This document shows positions 33,689 to 46,457 of a DNA stretch of 64,000 nucleotides, piece by piece; position 1 is the stretch's first letter; every line of letters begins with the position of its first letter. The DNA comes from Carnegiea gigantea. Its lineage: Eukaryota; Streptophyta; Magnoliopsida; Caryophyllales; Cactaceae. The DNA lies in assembly GCA_029747015.1 (NCBI GenBank), contig JAKOGI010000432.1, positions 262,501-326,500 of the forward strand, written 5' to 3'. A program made the position numbers and the translations under genes. Under the pieces are notes generated by a model. The model was not told the DNA's origin. It did not search any database and saw only the letters and a list, made by a program, of their open reading frames with translations.

Positions 33689-35627
33689 ACTCCCCCATGC
33701 TTATCTCTTGCTTATCCCCAAGCAAGACTAGCATAAAACACTAACGAAGGAGAGAAAACTATAGCAGCGCTCCTCCTCAGGTAAAAGGTGAACGATCAAT
33801 AAATTCGAATGACTTATGGATTGGAGGTGGCCAAGTCAAAATGTAAGACAGTCAATAAAATACTCCCATTCCACCCACTAATCGCCCTACACTATGCAAT
33901 ACGTCAATCACCCCAATATTGAAGCACATAGTAGGATAAGACATTCCTCAACAAATGGTAAGTAAGCAAGACTGGTGGAACCTCACTTTAGGAAAAAGTG
34001 GAACACTCTCCTTAATGTGTTTAGAATATATAGCAACGGTGCACTCAATACTCTATCCAATCAAGCAAACTACCATAAGTTTGGTAGAGTTCTCAATTCT
34101 CCACCACTTGATGCAAAATGCAATATACCAATCATGAGGACTTTCAAGAGGGTTGTAATGAGGCTAAGGGCGGTGGTGAGAAGTGGAGTACATTTGGGAA
34201 GAGTGATGCTAATAATCAAGAGACTAGAGAGCAAAAAACACTTCCATAACTCACATTAAATCAACGACTGCACACCACATTTAAAGTTGGGAAACAAAGC
34301 CCACAACAACGTCAAGAAGAAATTTAGCAATCTCATTGTCGTACCCCCATGTCAAACACTTTATTCACAACATCTCTTTTTCCTTGCTTTTGTCTCTTTC
34401 TTTCAACATTTCTTTTCTTTTCTTTTTTTTTGTGAGAGGCAAAAACATAGTATATGTGAATGACATGGAATCCATACACTCAAAGCATGATTCCTCCTAA
34501 GCAACCACTAATAAAATACCCAATGCGATCTAGTTTCCAAAGCAAACCCAACTCAAGCGAAAGTGTTGCTCCACTAGACCTTGACAAGGATATCAGGAGT
34601 TTGCATAGGCCAAGTGCGTAGAGGGTAGGATGCAGCAACAAAGATAGGGGCAAGGCACAAAGGGCTAGCAAGGGGATAGTATACATTAACGGGTGGCTTT
34701 TTGGCTCATGTGGCTAAGTAAAACAAACATGTCTCAATCATATTAACATATGCACATGATAAATATGATTTCAAAGAGAATAATACCAAGTTCTAGAGAT
34801 GTGATCATGGATGAGTCACACATGAAAAAGAGTATGAAACTATATGTAATGAATAGTTATTAGGCTCAAAATCTGACAGGTAACCCTACCACAGTCCAAC
34901 AACTTACTCCAAGGTATGTCCCACTTATCAAAGTCAGTCAAGCCAAACCATATGAATCTTACGGGCAATGTAACATACAATACAGGGCAGGGGAGCTATA
35001 GATGGCAATGTTAAAGTACAATTTCATAAGAACTCGCACAATAACAGACCACACTTCAACACATAACTCAACCAGATCAATCAATCACCACCCCTTGTGT
35101 TCTCTTCATAAGAGGGGTTTTCGTACACATTTATTAAAAAGCAACAAAGCTAACTAAGAAAAGCAATAAAAGATATAAAGGATAGTGAGAAGAAGGGTAA
35201 GAAGTAGTACCTAGAAAGCTTAGGGACACTCAACTCGATCACTTCTCCTTTTGAGATGCAACATGTATCTTATATGCTCTAACCTACATGCTCTATTAAA
35301 GGAAAGAAATGCGAAGATACCCTAGGAAAACTATATGTCATCCTATCTATATGATGCAAATGCAAGTGATGTCATTCAACCAACACCCCAAAATCCACCA
35401 TTCCACCCAAAGAGCGATAAGCTCACCCCCCATGCTTGAGATTGTCATTGTCCTCAATGAAAAACACGTAGAAAAAGTGCAAGGGAAGAGGGAAACGCAA
35501 GGGTCCAAGGGTGAAAGGGGGAGGGAAAAGTGCAGGGGACACACACACTAGGTTTTTTTTTTTTTTTTTTGAACGCGATAAATGCCTTGGGTTGCCTCCC
35601 AAGAAGTGCTTGTTTAAGGTCCTTAAC
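33689..35627 (-). other. 3' non-coding region of Athila-like element 2
   Basis: No pol motifs in any frame. Polypurine tract (reverse complement of ACTCCCCCATGCTTATCTC) at 33689-33707. A T-run (35552-35570) is near the upstream end. Confidence 0.65.
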
Positions 35628-38099
35628 TTAACTCTTACCTCTAAATAGTAGACGGTAATGATGCGGGAGGTGGCCTGTGGAGGTGTAGAAATATGAAATA
35701 GGATCCTCTACCTCCCCAGTACAAGCAGAAACGGTCGTGAAGTGAGAGGGGACGACCGCAGAAAAAGTAGAAGAACCTCCAAGCAGTATGGGAGGTCCCC
35801 CATTTCCATCAAACATCTCGACCCCAGAAATAGTGTCAAAGGGGGAGATAGGGATAAGCTCCTTAGAAGGCGGAAGGAGGACATGCGCTGAAGGTGGAGC
35901 AGGAGGAGGGAAGCTAAAATCCACCCTCTCCCCACATACAGTGAAGGATATGGTGCCTGTCTGCACATCAATCACCACCCCTGCAGTCGCAAGGAATGGC
36001 CAACCTAAGATGAATGAGGCCGGGAAGTCCTCATCTATGTCAAGAATGACAAAGTCACAGGAGATGAGGAACTTGCCTACTTAGACTGAAACATCCTCCA
36101 GAAGGCCTACACGCTGCCTAATGGAGTAGTCTGCTAGCTAAATAGTCATGCTGGTGGGTGTGAGGTCCCATAGTTACAGCTTCTTGCACAGAGAGAGCAA
36201 CATGAGGCTCACACTGGCACCCAGATCGCAAAGAACTCTCTCGATCTGCATATCCTCTATGTAGCATGGGATAGAGAAACTGCCAGGATCCTGCAGTTTT
36301 GATGGGGACCGCCTAGGTAAGAGCGAGTTGCAGGATCCGCTGATAGGGGCCACTGAAGCATCCTTAGGTTCTCCCTTTTTGGACAGGAGCTCTCTCAAAA
36401 ACTTCAAATGAGTAGGTGCATCCTTGAGAGCTTCCAAGAAGGGACTACTGACATAGATTCAGCGTAGGGTCTCCAGGAATCGAGCGAATTTAGGTTCAAG
36501 TTGAGATAACTTGGACCATGCCAGTCGCTGAGGGAAAAGAACTGGGGGCTGGTGAATGCGGGCAGAAGGTGGAGGCTAGGCCCCCCAGCAAAGCTCAGAT
36601 TCTCTTTTCTCTTCTTCCCCTCAGTTCCTGCAGAATCAAGAAGTGGAACTACCTCCTGAAGAACCATCACCGGGCTCGCCTCTGACCCCTCTCCCATCGT
36701 AGAGAAGTGACCTCGGGGGTTAGTCTCAGGCTGGCCTGGCAGATGCCCTTGAGGTCGGGGCAGGTGGCTTACCTGTTAGGCGATCTGAGCGATTTGGATG
36801 TCCATCGTCTTCTGATAAGCAGCCATAGCATCGACGCTGGAGGTTAGTAGGTTGATTGACTCACTAAGAGCCTCGTTGGTCTTACTTTATGTATATGAAG
36901 CGCTCCATGAGACTCTCCAGGTGAGATGTAGGTTCGGGAGGTGGAGGGGGTAGATTGTAGGGAGCTCTGTTGTGGAAACGAGGTGGATGGATAGAACTCT
37001 GGGGGTGAATGTTGGGATTTTTGTAGAGAGGATTTGGATGACTCTTCCAACCCTGGCTATAGGTGGTGGACTGAGGGTTATTTTGTGGTGGTGGGTTGTA
37101 ATTGTGGAACGCATTGACGTGTTTAATGCTGGGGGGAGCATTATAACACTCAACGGAGGTATGTCCCTGTACACCACAGATCTCACAGTATGCATAGGCC
37201 CCAATTGATGGCCCCGCATAAGTGACTGATGGGATAGCTACCTTATCCAGTCGCTGTACGAGGGCGTCCACCCTATTTGCTAGGAGCGTCACAGCGTCCA
37301 CCTCATGTCTGCCATTGCCTCTCTTGGGGGTGGCTCTTTCACTTGACCAGTAGTAATTGTTGGAAGCCATCTCTTCCAATAATGCCTTCATCGCTTCAAT
37401 AGACTTGCCCATAAGAGCGCCCCCTGCTGCGGCATCAACAAAAATCTTCACTGACCGCTCTAACCCATTATAAAAGGTTTGGATTAGGAGTTAGTCAGGA
37501 ACTACGTAGTGAGGGCACTGTTGTTGGAGGTCTTTGAATCTGTCCTAGGCCTCGTATAAGGACTCTTCATCTTGCTAGGTGAAGGAGGTAATGTCCGTCC
37601 TCAACTTGGCAGTCTTACTAGGTGGGAAGTATTTGCTGAGGAAGACCTTGGAGAGAACCTCCCAGGTGGTGAACGAGTTGGGATCCTCGTTCTGCAGTCA
37701 ATCACTAGCTCTGTCCCTCAATGAGAAAGGGAAGAGTCGCAGTCGAATAGCATTGGTGGACACCCCATTGAGTTTGATGGTGTCACACTTCACAAGGAAT
37801 TTACAAAGGTGTACGTTGGGATTGCCGAGGGATATCCGCTGAACTGGTCACGCTCCACGAAACTGATGAGCGCTGGATTGAACTCGAAGTTATTAGCCTC
37901 AATCGCCAGGCTAACAATTGATGAGGTGACGCCAGATGCCTGCGGCAGGCATAGTCCCGTAGCACCCTACTGTCTTCCTGGGCCATCACCGTTGCTTCCT
38001 TCTTCCTCCTTCTCGCTTCTCCGTTAAGTCGACGTGGGCTGCTTCTATCTCAGGATTGAGGGGGATAAGGTCTTGATCCCTTTGACTCCTCCTACGCAT
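35628..38099 (-). pseudogene. Athila-like gag-protease, many stops
   Basis: Starts at ATG 38099 with MRRRSQRDQ, parallel to MHRRSQRDQ in element 1. Gag pieces are readable with numerous stops (for example in the matrix-like part and at EEDE...YEA). From about 37440 to 36882 there is a clean stretch starting with KIFVDAAAGGALMGKS, which retains the base that element 1 has lost. The protease part (36437-35640) keeps the active-site motif LCDLGAS but is interrupted by a stop soon after CKKL. A DIDEDF / FILGWPFLATA segment follows. It probably encodes no product. Useful as a reference for where element 1 is damaged. Confidence 0.85.
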
Positions 38100-38230
38100 A
38101 CAAAGCAAGCACTACCTAGGCGTAAACAGTTTCAAGCAGAAATAAGGAATGGCTGAAAGTTACGAAAAGAAAAATAAAAAGGCCTAGTCTAGAGTATAAT
38201 GACCGGTTCTGATATCGAAAGGAACAAGTT

Positions 38231-38247
38231 CCCCGGCAACGGCGCCA
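38231..38247 (-). other. primer binding site, tRNA-Asp
   Basis: CCCCGGCAACGGCGCCA on the plus strand, the reverse complement of the site used by element 1, located 6 bp from the 5' LTR. Confidence 0.9.
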
Positions 38248-38253
38248 AAAACT

Positions 38254-39698
38254 TGTTAAGTTAAAAATACCGCAAGTGCACGGTGTAGCTGTAGCTAGCA
38301 AACGCCAAGTACGGGTTGTGTCCATGAGGAACTTATTTTCGACTACCAAAACTAATCAACTAACCCAATCTAGGCCAAATCAAAATATGAGTCTATGACT
38401 AAACTAATGAGCACAATAGCAACTAAAAATTGAATGAGGGAACAGAATATTAAAGCACTAAGGTTGGAATTAACAGCACGATTATGCTAGCTGAACCAAT
38501 TACTACCCCCGCTGAACAATCCTAGAGATGCGTTATGAGTGAATAGATTGTCAATTAAGCCCATCTCCTCCCTCTCTCAAGGGTCGAAGACTAATCCTAG
38601 AACTATAGTCACCTATTTTCATGGGATTAAAGGTCACGGGATTATCACATCTACAATCTCTAATCCCAACTAGAACCTTGATTGTTTTCATATCAAAATC
38701 CTAATTGTCTACTAATTCGCACTAAGTGAAGGTTCCATCTTTCAACGCTCCCCTAAACCCAAGTAATAATGGATGAATGCCCTCTCAGGCATTTCATCGA
38801 GCATGTGGCGTGCATAGTAGAAATCATGAACGCAAAAGCAAGGAAAGTAAGGGATTGGAGCTACAATTAATTCAACTAAACATAATCGGCTTTAACCCCG
38901 ATCTAAGTTGGGAATTTAGCCACACATCACTTCGCCACCAACAACCATAATTTCAATTCTACCAAACAACATTCAATTCATAAAAACCTAGAATAACAAT
39001 AAAGAGAAGAGAAGGAATCGAGAAAACGAACTTGAATTGATTGTTGCAGAAAGGTAGATCCAACTTCGATGCCAATGAATTCAATATAAAACAATGGAAA
39101 TCCAAAGCCAGAATATAAAACCTAAAAATCGCTTCTAAATGTCTGTAAAAAGAGAAAACTGAATAATTCCCTAAAAACAGCCCGAGGAAAATTTAAGTCG
39201 TGCAGTCGAAAAGGTCGGCATGGTCATGCCCAGAGGCACCGGTCCACCGTGCCAAAACACTGCCAGAGTCACGCGAGCACTGCCCACGTGGCACGGTGTC
39301 GCGACGTGGCACTGCCACACCGTGCCACATGGCACGGTTGTGCCACGTGGCATGGCCAGGTCGTGCCACTTGGCTATCCAGCCTTTGTACCGTGCTCGCG
39401 TGGTACGTTCTGGCTTTTTGCCCCGGGGATGTCCATGCTTGATCCATGGAACTCTACGCCACGCTCAATTGACCTCCTTCGCAACTTGGGATTCGCCTCT
39501 TTGACGCTCTTTTCTGCCAAATATTAACTATCTTTTTGTTCCTTCAACAAAGTTCCTGAAATTGCAGAAAGACGTCATACGAGCGAAATATATGCGTAGG
39601 AGGTCGATTTGACCTTTCTCTGACGTGATAAAGCATGAAAATGTAGGAAAAATCGAGTCAAATACGGGCTAAAATATGGTATAAAAATAGGTTTATCA
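38254..39698 (-). repeat. 5' LTR of Athila-like element 2
   Basis: 1,445 bp. Palindromes: CACGTG at 39285-39290, GTGCCACATGGCAC at 39322-39335, TGCCACGTGGCA at 39341-39352. Confidence 0.88.
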
Positions 39699-39719
39699 CT
39701 AAACTATGCCGTGAAGGTA

Positions 39720-42340
39720 TCGCTCGACTCCCTTGACGACTTGCCAATGTGCAAGCCTTGGGTTACTCTGGAAACAGCTTACCAAGTAAATTGTAAAGCA
39801 AGTGTCAGATCGTGCACATAACATGGCATACATTGAGTTTCTTATGGCAGTCGCATGAGGGACATTACTCATTTCTTCCTTTATTTTGTCTATTTTTGGG
39901 ATTGGTCACGACTCAAGGTTGAATCCTTCAACTCGAGTGTCTATGAGTTTGGAATAATACATAGGGAACCGTTCTAAGACTTTCTTGATATATGCCTCTT
40001 GGCTCATATCTAAAAGTTTCTTAGGATGATTTCTTATTATTTTCACGCCTAGGACATACTTGGCTTCACCCATGTCCTTCATATCAAAGACGGAGGATAG
40101 CCACTTCTTAGTGGCTTCGATTATCTCCAAGTTGTTCCCAACCAGCAGTATGTCATTAACGTATAGGGTAAGAAATATAATCCCCCTAGTTGATCTTTTA
40201 ACATACACACGGTGGTCTTATGAAACCCTGGATAAGTCAAACGAAGTTACAGCTTCATATAATCTTAAGTACCAAGATTTCAAAGATTGCTTAAGACTAT
40301 ATATGGACCTTTTAAGACGACACACCTTGTCCTCTTGTCCCTTTGATACAAAATCAATGGGTTGATCCATATAGATCTCTTCCTGAAAGCTATCATTGAG
40401 GAAAACAGTCTTTGCATTCATTTGAAACAACTCTAAGTCCAAATGGGCAGCCATGGCTAAGAGCAGGCGAATAGAGGCAAATCTTACCATAGGAGAAAAT
40501 GTTTTTTCATAGTCTACACCTTCAATTTATGTAAACTTTTTTGCCACTAAATGGGTTTTGAATTTATCGATCGAACCATCTGCCTGACGTTTTTTCTTGA
40601 AAACCCGTTTGTTTCCAATAGACTTACATCGGGGTGGAAGATTAATAAGTTCCCAAACCTTATTTCTCACTATCGAGTCCATCTCATCCCTCTTGACATC
40701 CATCCACTCTTTGTGGGTTGGTGAGTCAATCCCCTCTTGATAAGAGGTAGGATCCTCAATTTCCAAGCGAATGGATAAGAATATTGCTTCTTCGATTTGG
40801 AAATATCGTCGGAAAAATTTTCTACGCTCAGTTCTTCGGATCATGGGACCTTCACTGCTTGTCTGCCGAGGTAAGGCATCCCTCCCCCTTTCTCTAAGAG
40901 GTGTGGGACTCTAAGTATGTGGAGAATCACTCCCATTATCCCTGGCATCCCTCCCCCTTCTCTAAGAGGTGTGAGACCTTAAACATGTGGAGACTCACTC
41001 CCACTATCTCTTTAGGGCGTGGGATCCTGAACATGTGGACTGACGCACATATTTGGGAACTGGAGATTGAGGACGGACCTCACTTATAGGCTGACTCTCC
41101 TCATGTATAGGAGATTGATTCTCCTAAGCAGACAAGTCTCCCCCATCCCTTTCGAGTAGGGGAGATATACCATCTTTGGTGACTTAGTTAGAGTCCAAAT
41201 TCTCCCCCTCACCGAAAGATGGTTAGATGTCTTGTTGTAACTCGAATAGTTCAACATTCTTCTTGATTTTAATCAATGGTTGGGAACTAATCATTGAGAA
41301 AGTCGACATTGTGAAAATCTATTTCTGTTCATTAGATTATGCGGGATATCTAATGAACATCATCTTGGTGGCTCTTGGATCAAGTTTTCCATGTTTGTGG
41401 GTTGGGTTATACACATAGCTGGCCAAACTCCATGGGCATAAATGGTTTAAGAATAGCTTCTTACCAAATCATAATTCATACAGTGTGGCAGGTATACTCT
41501 TGCTTAGCACATGGTTAAGGATATAGGTTGCCGTAAGCGACATATCCACCTAAAATTGATTGGGAGGTTTGCATGCATGACCTGACCATGTCAAGCAATG
41601 TACGATTCCTGCGGTCCGTAAAACCGCTTTGTTGTGGGGTGGATGGAATCGTTAGCTATCTTTATATATCCTTTTCCTCTCAGAACTCTCTGAACCTATC
41701 AGAGAGGTATCCACAACCTCGATCAATTCGAAAGTTTTTAACTCTTCATTCCAATTAAGTCTCTACTTTTTGTTACGAAGCGTTTGAACATATCGAGTGC
41801 CTCGTAGTGATGAGATAGTAGGTACGCATGCCCATTTCATGAATAAACATCTATAAGGGTAATAAAATAGATAGCCCCATGACATATCTTAATATTCATG
41901 GGTCCGCAAATACCCGAGTGGACTAATTATAAGGGATTAGATGCTCTAGAAGCTTACCAAAATGCTTTACTTTGCCAGCTAAACATTACTCACTCAGGCA
42001 ACTTAACCCTAGTGAGTTGATCTAAAGGATCATCTCTAGTTAGCGGATACACTCTACTTTGACCTTATGGTCAAGTCGAGTATGCCTAAAGACAAAGTTC
42101 AAAGAAAGTGACAAAGATGGAAGATGTCAAGGTAGACAGAAATCAAGACAGAAAACTAATATCAGAACTAAAAGGTACGAAGGTATGCTGCACCCTAAGA
42201 GCATAGAGGGTGTCGTTGAGAAACAACTGATTTCCTTCACGGGGTTTGAGATGACATGTTGCTATGTCAAGGACATGTTCCTCACTGTCATCCCTTAAGA
42301 CAGCAATCTGTGAACCCGTCGGGTAGTGATGAAGGTTCAC
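39720..42340 (-). pseudogene. Copia pol: protease, integrase, reverse transcriptase, start of RNase H
   Basis: Read on the minus strand. Near 42340-42150 is the protease/pre-integrase segment with LFLNDTLYALRVQ. Near 41760-41560 is integrase with FRIDRGCGYLSDRF and then TPQQSGFTDRRNRTLLDMVR. From 40844 to 39906 is reverse transcriptase, with VFLNDSFQEEIYM and YVNDILLVG. From about 39850 to 39720 is the RT/RNase H junction (SNPRLAHWQVV), ending where the Athila-like element is inserted. Several stops and frame changes, so no product. The catalytic YVDD is YVND: the altered codon is AAT, 40157-40155. The C-terminal remainder is at 31957-32285. Confidence 0.85.
40870..41040. repeat. short tandem repeat between Copia integrase and RT
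   Basis: A unit of about 65 bp containing CATCCCTCCCCC, CTCTAAGAGGTGTG and ATGTGGAGANTCACTCCCA occurs twice, and a third partial copy follows near 41008. It lies in the usually variable linker of Copia pol. Confidence 0.65.
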
Positions 42341-44089
42341 AAAATCAGCTTAACCCTGAACTATGTGTTTGGTTGCTCCCATATCTACAATCCACTAAGG
42401 AAGAAATTTTTCTAACTACTGCTTTGGAGCACACATGTTATTGATCCCAAGTGATGGCTTTTTTCTTTTCACAGTTACAGCACTTCACGCGCGCTACATT
42501 CTACTCTCTATTAACCTTGACCTTTTACTCTTTTGGTAATGCCATCCTTAGGTTCAGAGTCTTGAGAATGGGATGAATCTGGTCAAACCAAATGCCAAAC
42601 TGATCCCACATGTCCTCAACAGTGAGCTAGCCTTTAAATCCCCTTACCAGATAATCATGCATGCAATATCACATAGCCAGCATGCTGATCGATCCTTCCT
42701 CAAGCCATTTATGGTATATTTAGCCTTTCTCTTGATACTACTCACAAGTATTTACATCTGTGTTATTCACATCTTTACCTATCCTAGAAGACTTTAAAGT
42801 ACTTTGCGTTTGTTTAGAATAAGCTAAATCTTCTAACACTATGTATTATAGTCTAATGCTATCTTTATTTTCCATTGGTAAACTAATCACTAACCATATT
42901 TTAATTGCCATATCTGAAAGTATACATTTAGAAGATGGACATTAGGCATTTTTGTCAGATAATTAAATCATCAAAAACTCCATCACTCATGCTGTATGAT
43001 TGAAAATTTCGCTAAGCTCATAATCATCATATACGAGCATGAATTAGAAGTTTCTATAATTTAATTACTTTATTTTTTTATAAAACAAAATTTATGGAGT
43101 GTACAATTTGTTAAATTAATTAACATATCTAGAAATATCACAAAGATATTTAGCTTTAATCATGTAAAATAAATTTACGCGGACTTATATTATATAGTCA
43201 TTAATATGTCATTGAAAACTCTATTTAGTGACATATCAACTAAAAAGGAATTACACGTAGTAATCATGTGGGACACATCCATATAGTGTTACTAACCTTA
43301 ATCAAAGTGAAATGAATTCATATAATTTGTCTATTTAGAGATGTACTCATTATACATCAGGCCAAAGTTCACGTTTAGCTATGTAAAACACATTTACACA
43401 ATTTTTTTATTTTATACGAAGCTAATTCATATGTCCTATTACTAAAACAATTTGTTTATTTCCTCGATATATAACACATAGTTATACATCATACCTTTAA
43501 GATTCATATTAGCATTACATATGGATGTGAATTTAGGAGTTTCTTCAATTTAATTATCAAGTTAACTCTGTAAAATTTCGTTAAACTAATTAACATTTTA
43601 ATTTAGTGAATATCACAAAGATATTCACTTTTAATTACGTAAACATATTTACATAAGTTTATGAAACTAATTTATTAAAAATAATTTCAGTTTGTTTTAA
43701 TACATATAACACAAAGTTATATATATTCAACTTCAAAGTTTCATACTATTAACGATTTTATATAATAATATCAAAAAAAATTAAAAGCAAAGACATATAA
43801 CTCGAAAAGAATGTATACAGGACCAACCCATGATCACTTTCAACATATAAAATGGATTTATATGATAATGGGAGCAAATATTCAACAGTCTAAATCAAAA
43901 CAGCAACAAATTCGGCTCGAATTAAATGGCCCGAATTAAGACAAAAATTAGGCCAAACAAACCGGCCCACAATGATAAAAAAACCGGGACCCTTCCCTTT
44001 TTTTTTCTTTGGTAAAACCAGCCCAAACCGGGCTCTTTTATAAGTGAGAAGTGAGAACTGTTGCTCACTTATTAACCCTAAAGTCTTTA

Positions 44090-44136
<47 letters not shown>

Positions 44137-45070
44137 TTCTACCTCTCGAGCTTTCTCTCTCTCCTTGACCTGAGAATGGAGCTCACTGCTTCTTCCTTAT
44201 GTGGTTGCCATAAACAGCCAACGCCCCTTTCGCTTCTATTTCATGACGGTTCTTGTATTTCCAGCCGTCGAACCATGCCCCAAATCACACCCAAATAATG
44301 TACGACCGCCGCCCCCACCGGTCCAAAGAGTGCCCACAACCTTCGATCCATGCCAACCCAATGAGAACCGATACAATCACCATGTAGATTGGCCGAAACT
44401 GAGTCTGGTGAAATGACCCACGCGCGTAACGCGTAACTGCAATAGTGGCGCATGGGCTCACATTCTGCCAGAGGTGATGTCTTTCATGGTTTTCTCTACA
44501 AGGTTGTGTAGATCGGCGGTTAAGGGTGTGATTGGAGGAAGAAGGAGAGCAAAAGTTTCTTCCTTGGTAACGCGTGACTCACACGCGCCACCCTTCCACG
44601 GCGGTTCTGATGGGTATGGCCTAGATCTGAGTCTCTTCTACGCCCTTTTTTCTTGCGTGGTCGAGGTGGAGTTTCGTTGGACTCACCACCATCGCAGTCA
44701 TCAAGGCGCTCGGTGAGATCAGGGTTAGGGTTTCGAGTCCGGGGCTTAGCGTTCATCTAAATTTAATTAATCAACATGCTAACATTCATCTCAAATTAAA
44801 GGAAAAATGCTTTCAAGGCACTGTGCGTAGGTCAAATCACATATTTGGTTCATGAGTTATCGAAAAATTGGTTCGTTTTTGACGAATGATAATAAACAGA
44901 ACATTCTAGTATTACAAGGCATATGTATTCTTGAATCTGATTCATGATGATTACACTCAGTAATATAAAGATTCATGCTTTCTACTTGCATAATGATGAT
45001 GATTAACCAACTAATCATATTTCACGTATATTAGTTTGGGCATGGGCAGATTAACACATGATTACATAGA
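42341..45070. other. Copia gag / 5' region with possible additional insertion
   Basis: Gag should lie here on the minus strand but is not readable. 42830-43900 is very AT-rich. 43920-44760 differs in composition: GGCCC words near 43927-43970 and a (TC)n tract at about 44093-44133 precede an ATG at 44176 (+), like a plant gene leader. A competing minus-strand frame starts near 44756 (MNAKPRTRNPNPDL) and could be a retroelement gag start. The stretch next to 45070 repeats words found at 50935-51010 (GCATGCTNTNNACTTGCATAA and CAACTAATCATAT). This shows that both sides of the nested element belong to the Copia leader. Confidence 0.4.
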
Positions 45071-46457
45071 TGTTGAAGGAAAAAACAGAGTTTTAATATT
45101 TATAAACTCCAAGTATAAGGTGTATCGTTGAGTACTTGGGGTGTCGTTCGTAGGGAATTGTGTTTCCAACTACCAAAGTTAACTAAAGCGTCTCGAGCTA
45201 GGCAAGATTGAAGGGGAAAGAGGGAAAACTAAACTACGCTGCAAACATACAAAAGGCTACTTAGAGTTGAGATTTGACCAATGAATGAACCAACTAATCA
45301 AGACGAGTTCTAACCTACCCAAACTACATCACGAACTAGAGATGATCGGTTGCACCATCAAAGACCACCCAAGCCCTCTCTCAAGGGTTATGAGCTAGTT
45401 TAATTAGCTTAACCGCCTATTTTCATGGGGTTAGCCCAATTAGACCACAAAACTAGCAACCCCGGACCTAACTCGATTCGGATACTATTTTCATGTCCCG
45501 AACTCGGCTATTCCCTCTCCCACACTAGGTAATTGACCTCACCTCTCAGTATAAGTCAATCGCCGAAAAATATGGACGAAAGCTCTCTCAATCATTTCAT
45601 CGAACACTTGGCGGGCGTGAAGGAAAACTCTAAATTCTAGGCATAGATTGGGCATGGTTAGGCCAAATACAAGGTTAATTAGCCATCAAGAGGCTAATCA
45701 CAATCCAAGACAACACAATCTACCAACAAAACATCACAAACACATGAAAACCTAAACTAACAAGCAAGAACGTAAACTTGAAGAATCAAAACAAAGAGAA
45801 TGAAATAAAACAAATCTAAACAACTAAATAACATGAATCAACAATGAAAACTAAACATATAAACAAAACAAAACAAATACAAAAATCAAACTAGCAAAAC
45901 AAAAACAAGAATAAGATATGAAATAAAGAGAGAAAAAGGAAGAAAACTTAGTCTTGAATTGATCGAAGGAACTTCAAATCCCAAAGGTTGAATCCAAGGT
46001 TACAATCTTCAATCCTAAACAAATCCTCCTATTGAGGTTTTATTTGCTGAAACCTAACCTAAACTACTCTAGAAATCGCCAGAGAGAAGCCCTAAGTGAA
46101 CCCCTGTGCGACCCCCCTAAAAATCACAAAGCAAGCCCCTTAAATAGAAGTCGAAACAGGCCGAAATTGGATAGGTGGCACGGCCGTGCCACCTGGCGGT
46201 GGTGGCATGGCCATGCCGCCTGGTATGTGGTGCCCATGCCGTTTTTCTGCCCGTGCGCACTTTTTCGTTCATTTTGACCCCTTTTCGCTCCTTTTTGCGG
46301 CAATTACCCGACTGAACTTATTCTACAAAAATAAATAAAACAAGTAAAAATCCTAAAGATTACTTAATAAAACAAGAAAAATCCTAAAGATTAGATCATT
46401 ACACGAGCTAAAATCAGGCAAAAAGGCATGTAAAATGCGATAATTTATCGCCTAACA
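45071..46457 (-). repeat. 3' LTR of small gag element
   Basis: 1,387 bp. Contains the perfect 18-bp palindrome GTGGCACGGCCGTGCCAC at 46175-46192. It lacks part of a palindrome block present in the 5' LTR. Confidence 0.9.

Larger units (their letters stand above)
32286..39698 (-). mobile_element. Athila-like LTR retrotransposon 2, gag-protease only, nested in Copia
   Basis: 7,413 bp on the minus strand. LTRs 32286-33688 (3') and 38254-39698 (5') start TGATAAACC and end CTTAACA/CTCAACA on the minus strand. Primer site for tRNA-Asp and a polypurine tract AGCATGGGGGAGT are present. Coding is related to element 1 at 16687-19174 and also lacks polymerase. The flanks GTAAG and CTAAA share only TAA, so the target duplication is degraded or was altered. 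It splits the Copia RNase H domain. Confidence 0.88.

Noticed and set aside
43000..43900. Organelle-derived DNA because of high AT content
   Set aside because: No plastid or mitochondrial gene motif found; composition alone is not evidence.
44474..44756. Frames on both strands near 44.5 kb as a real gene
   Set aside because: Short, competing on both strands, no domain; reported only as a possible captured leader.
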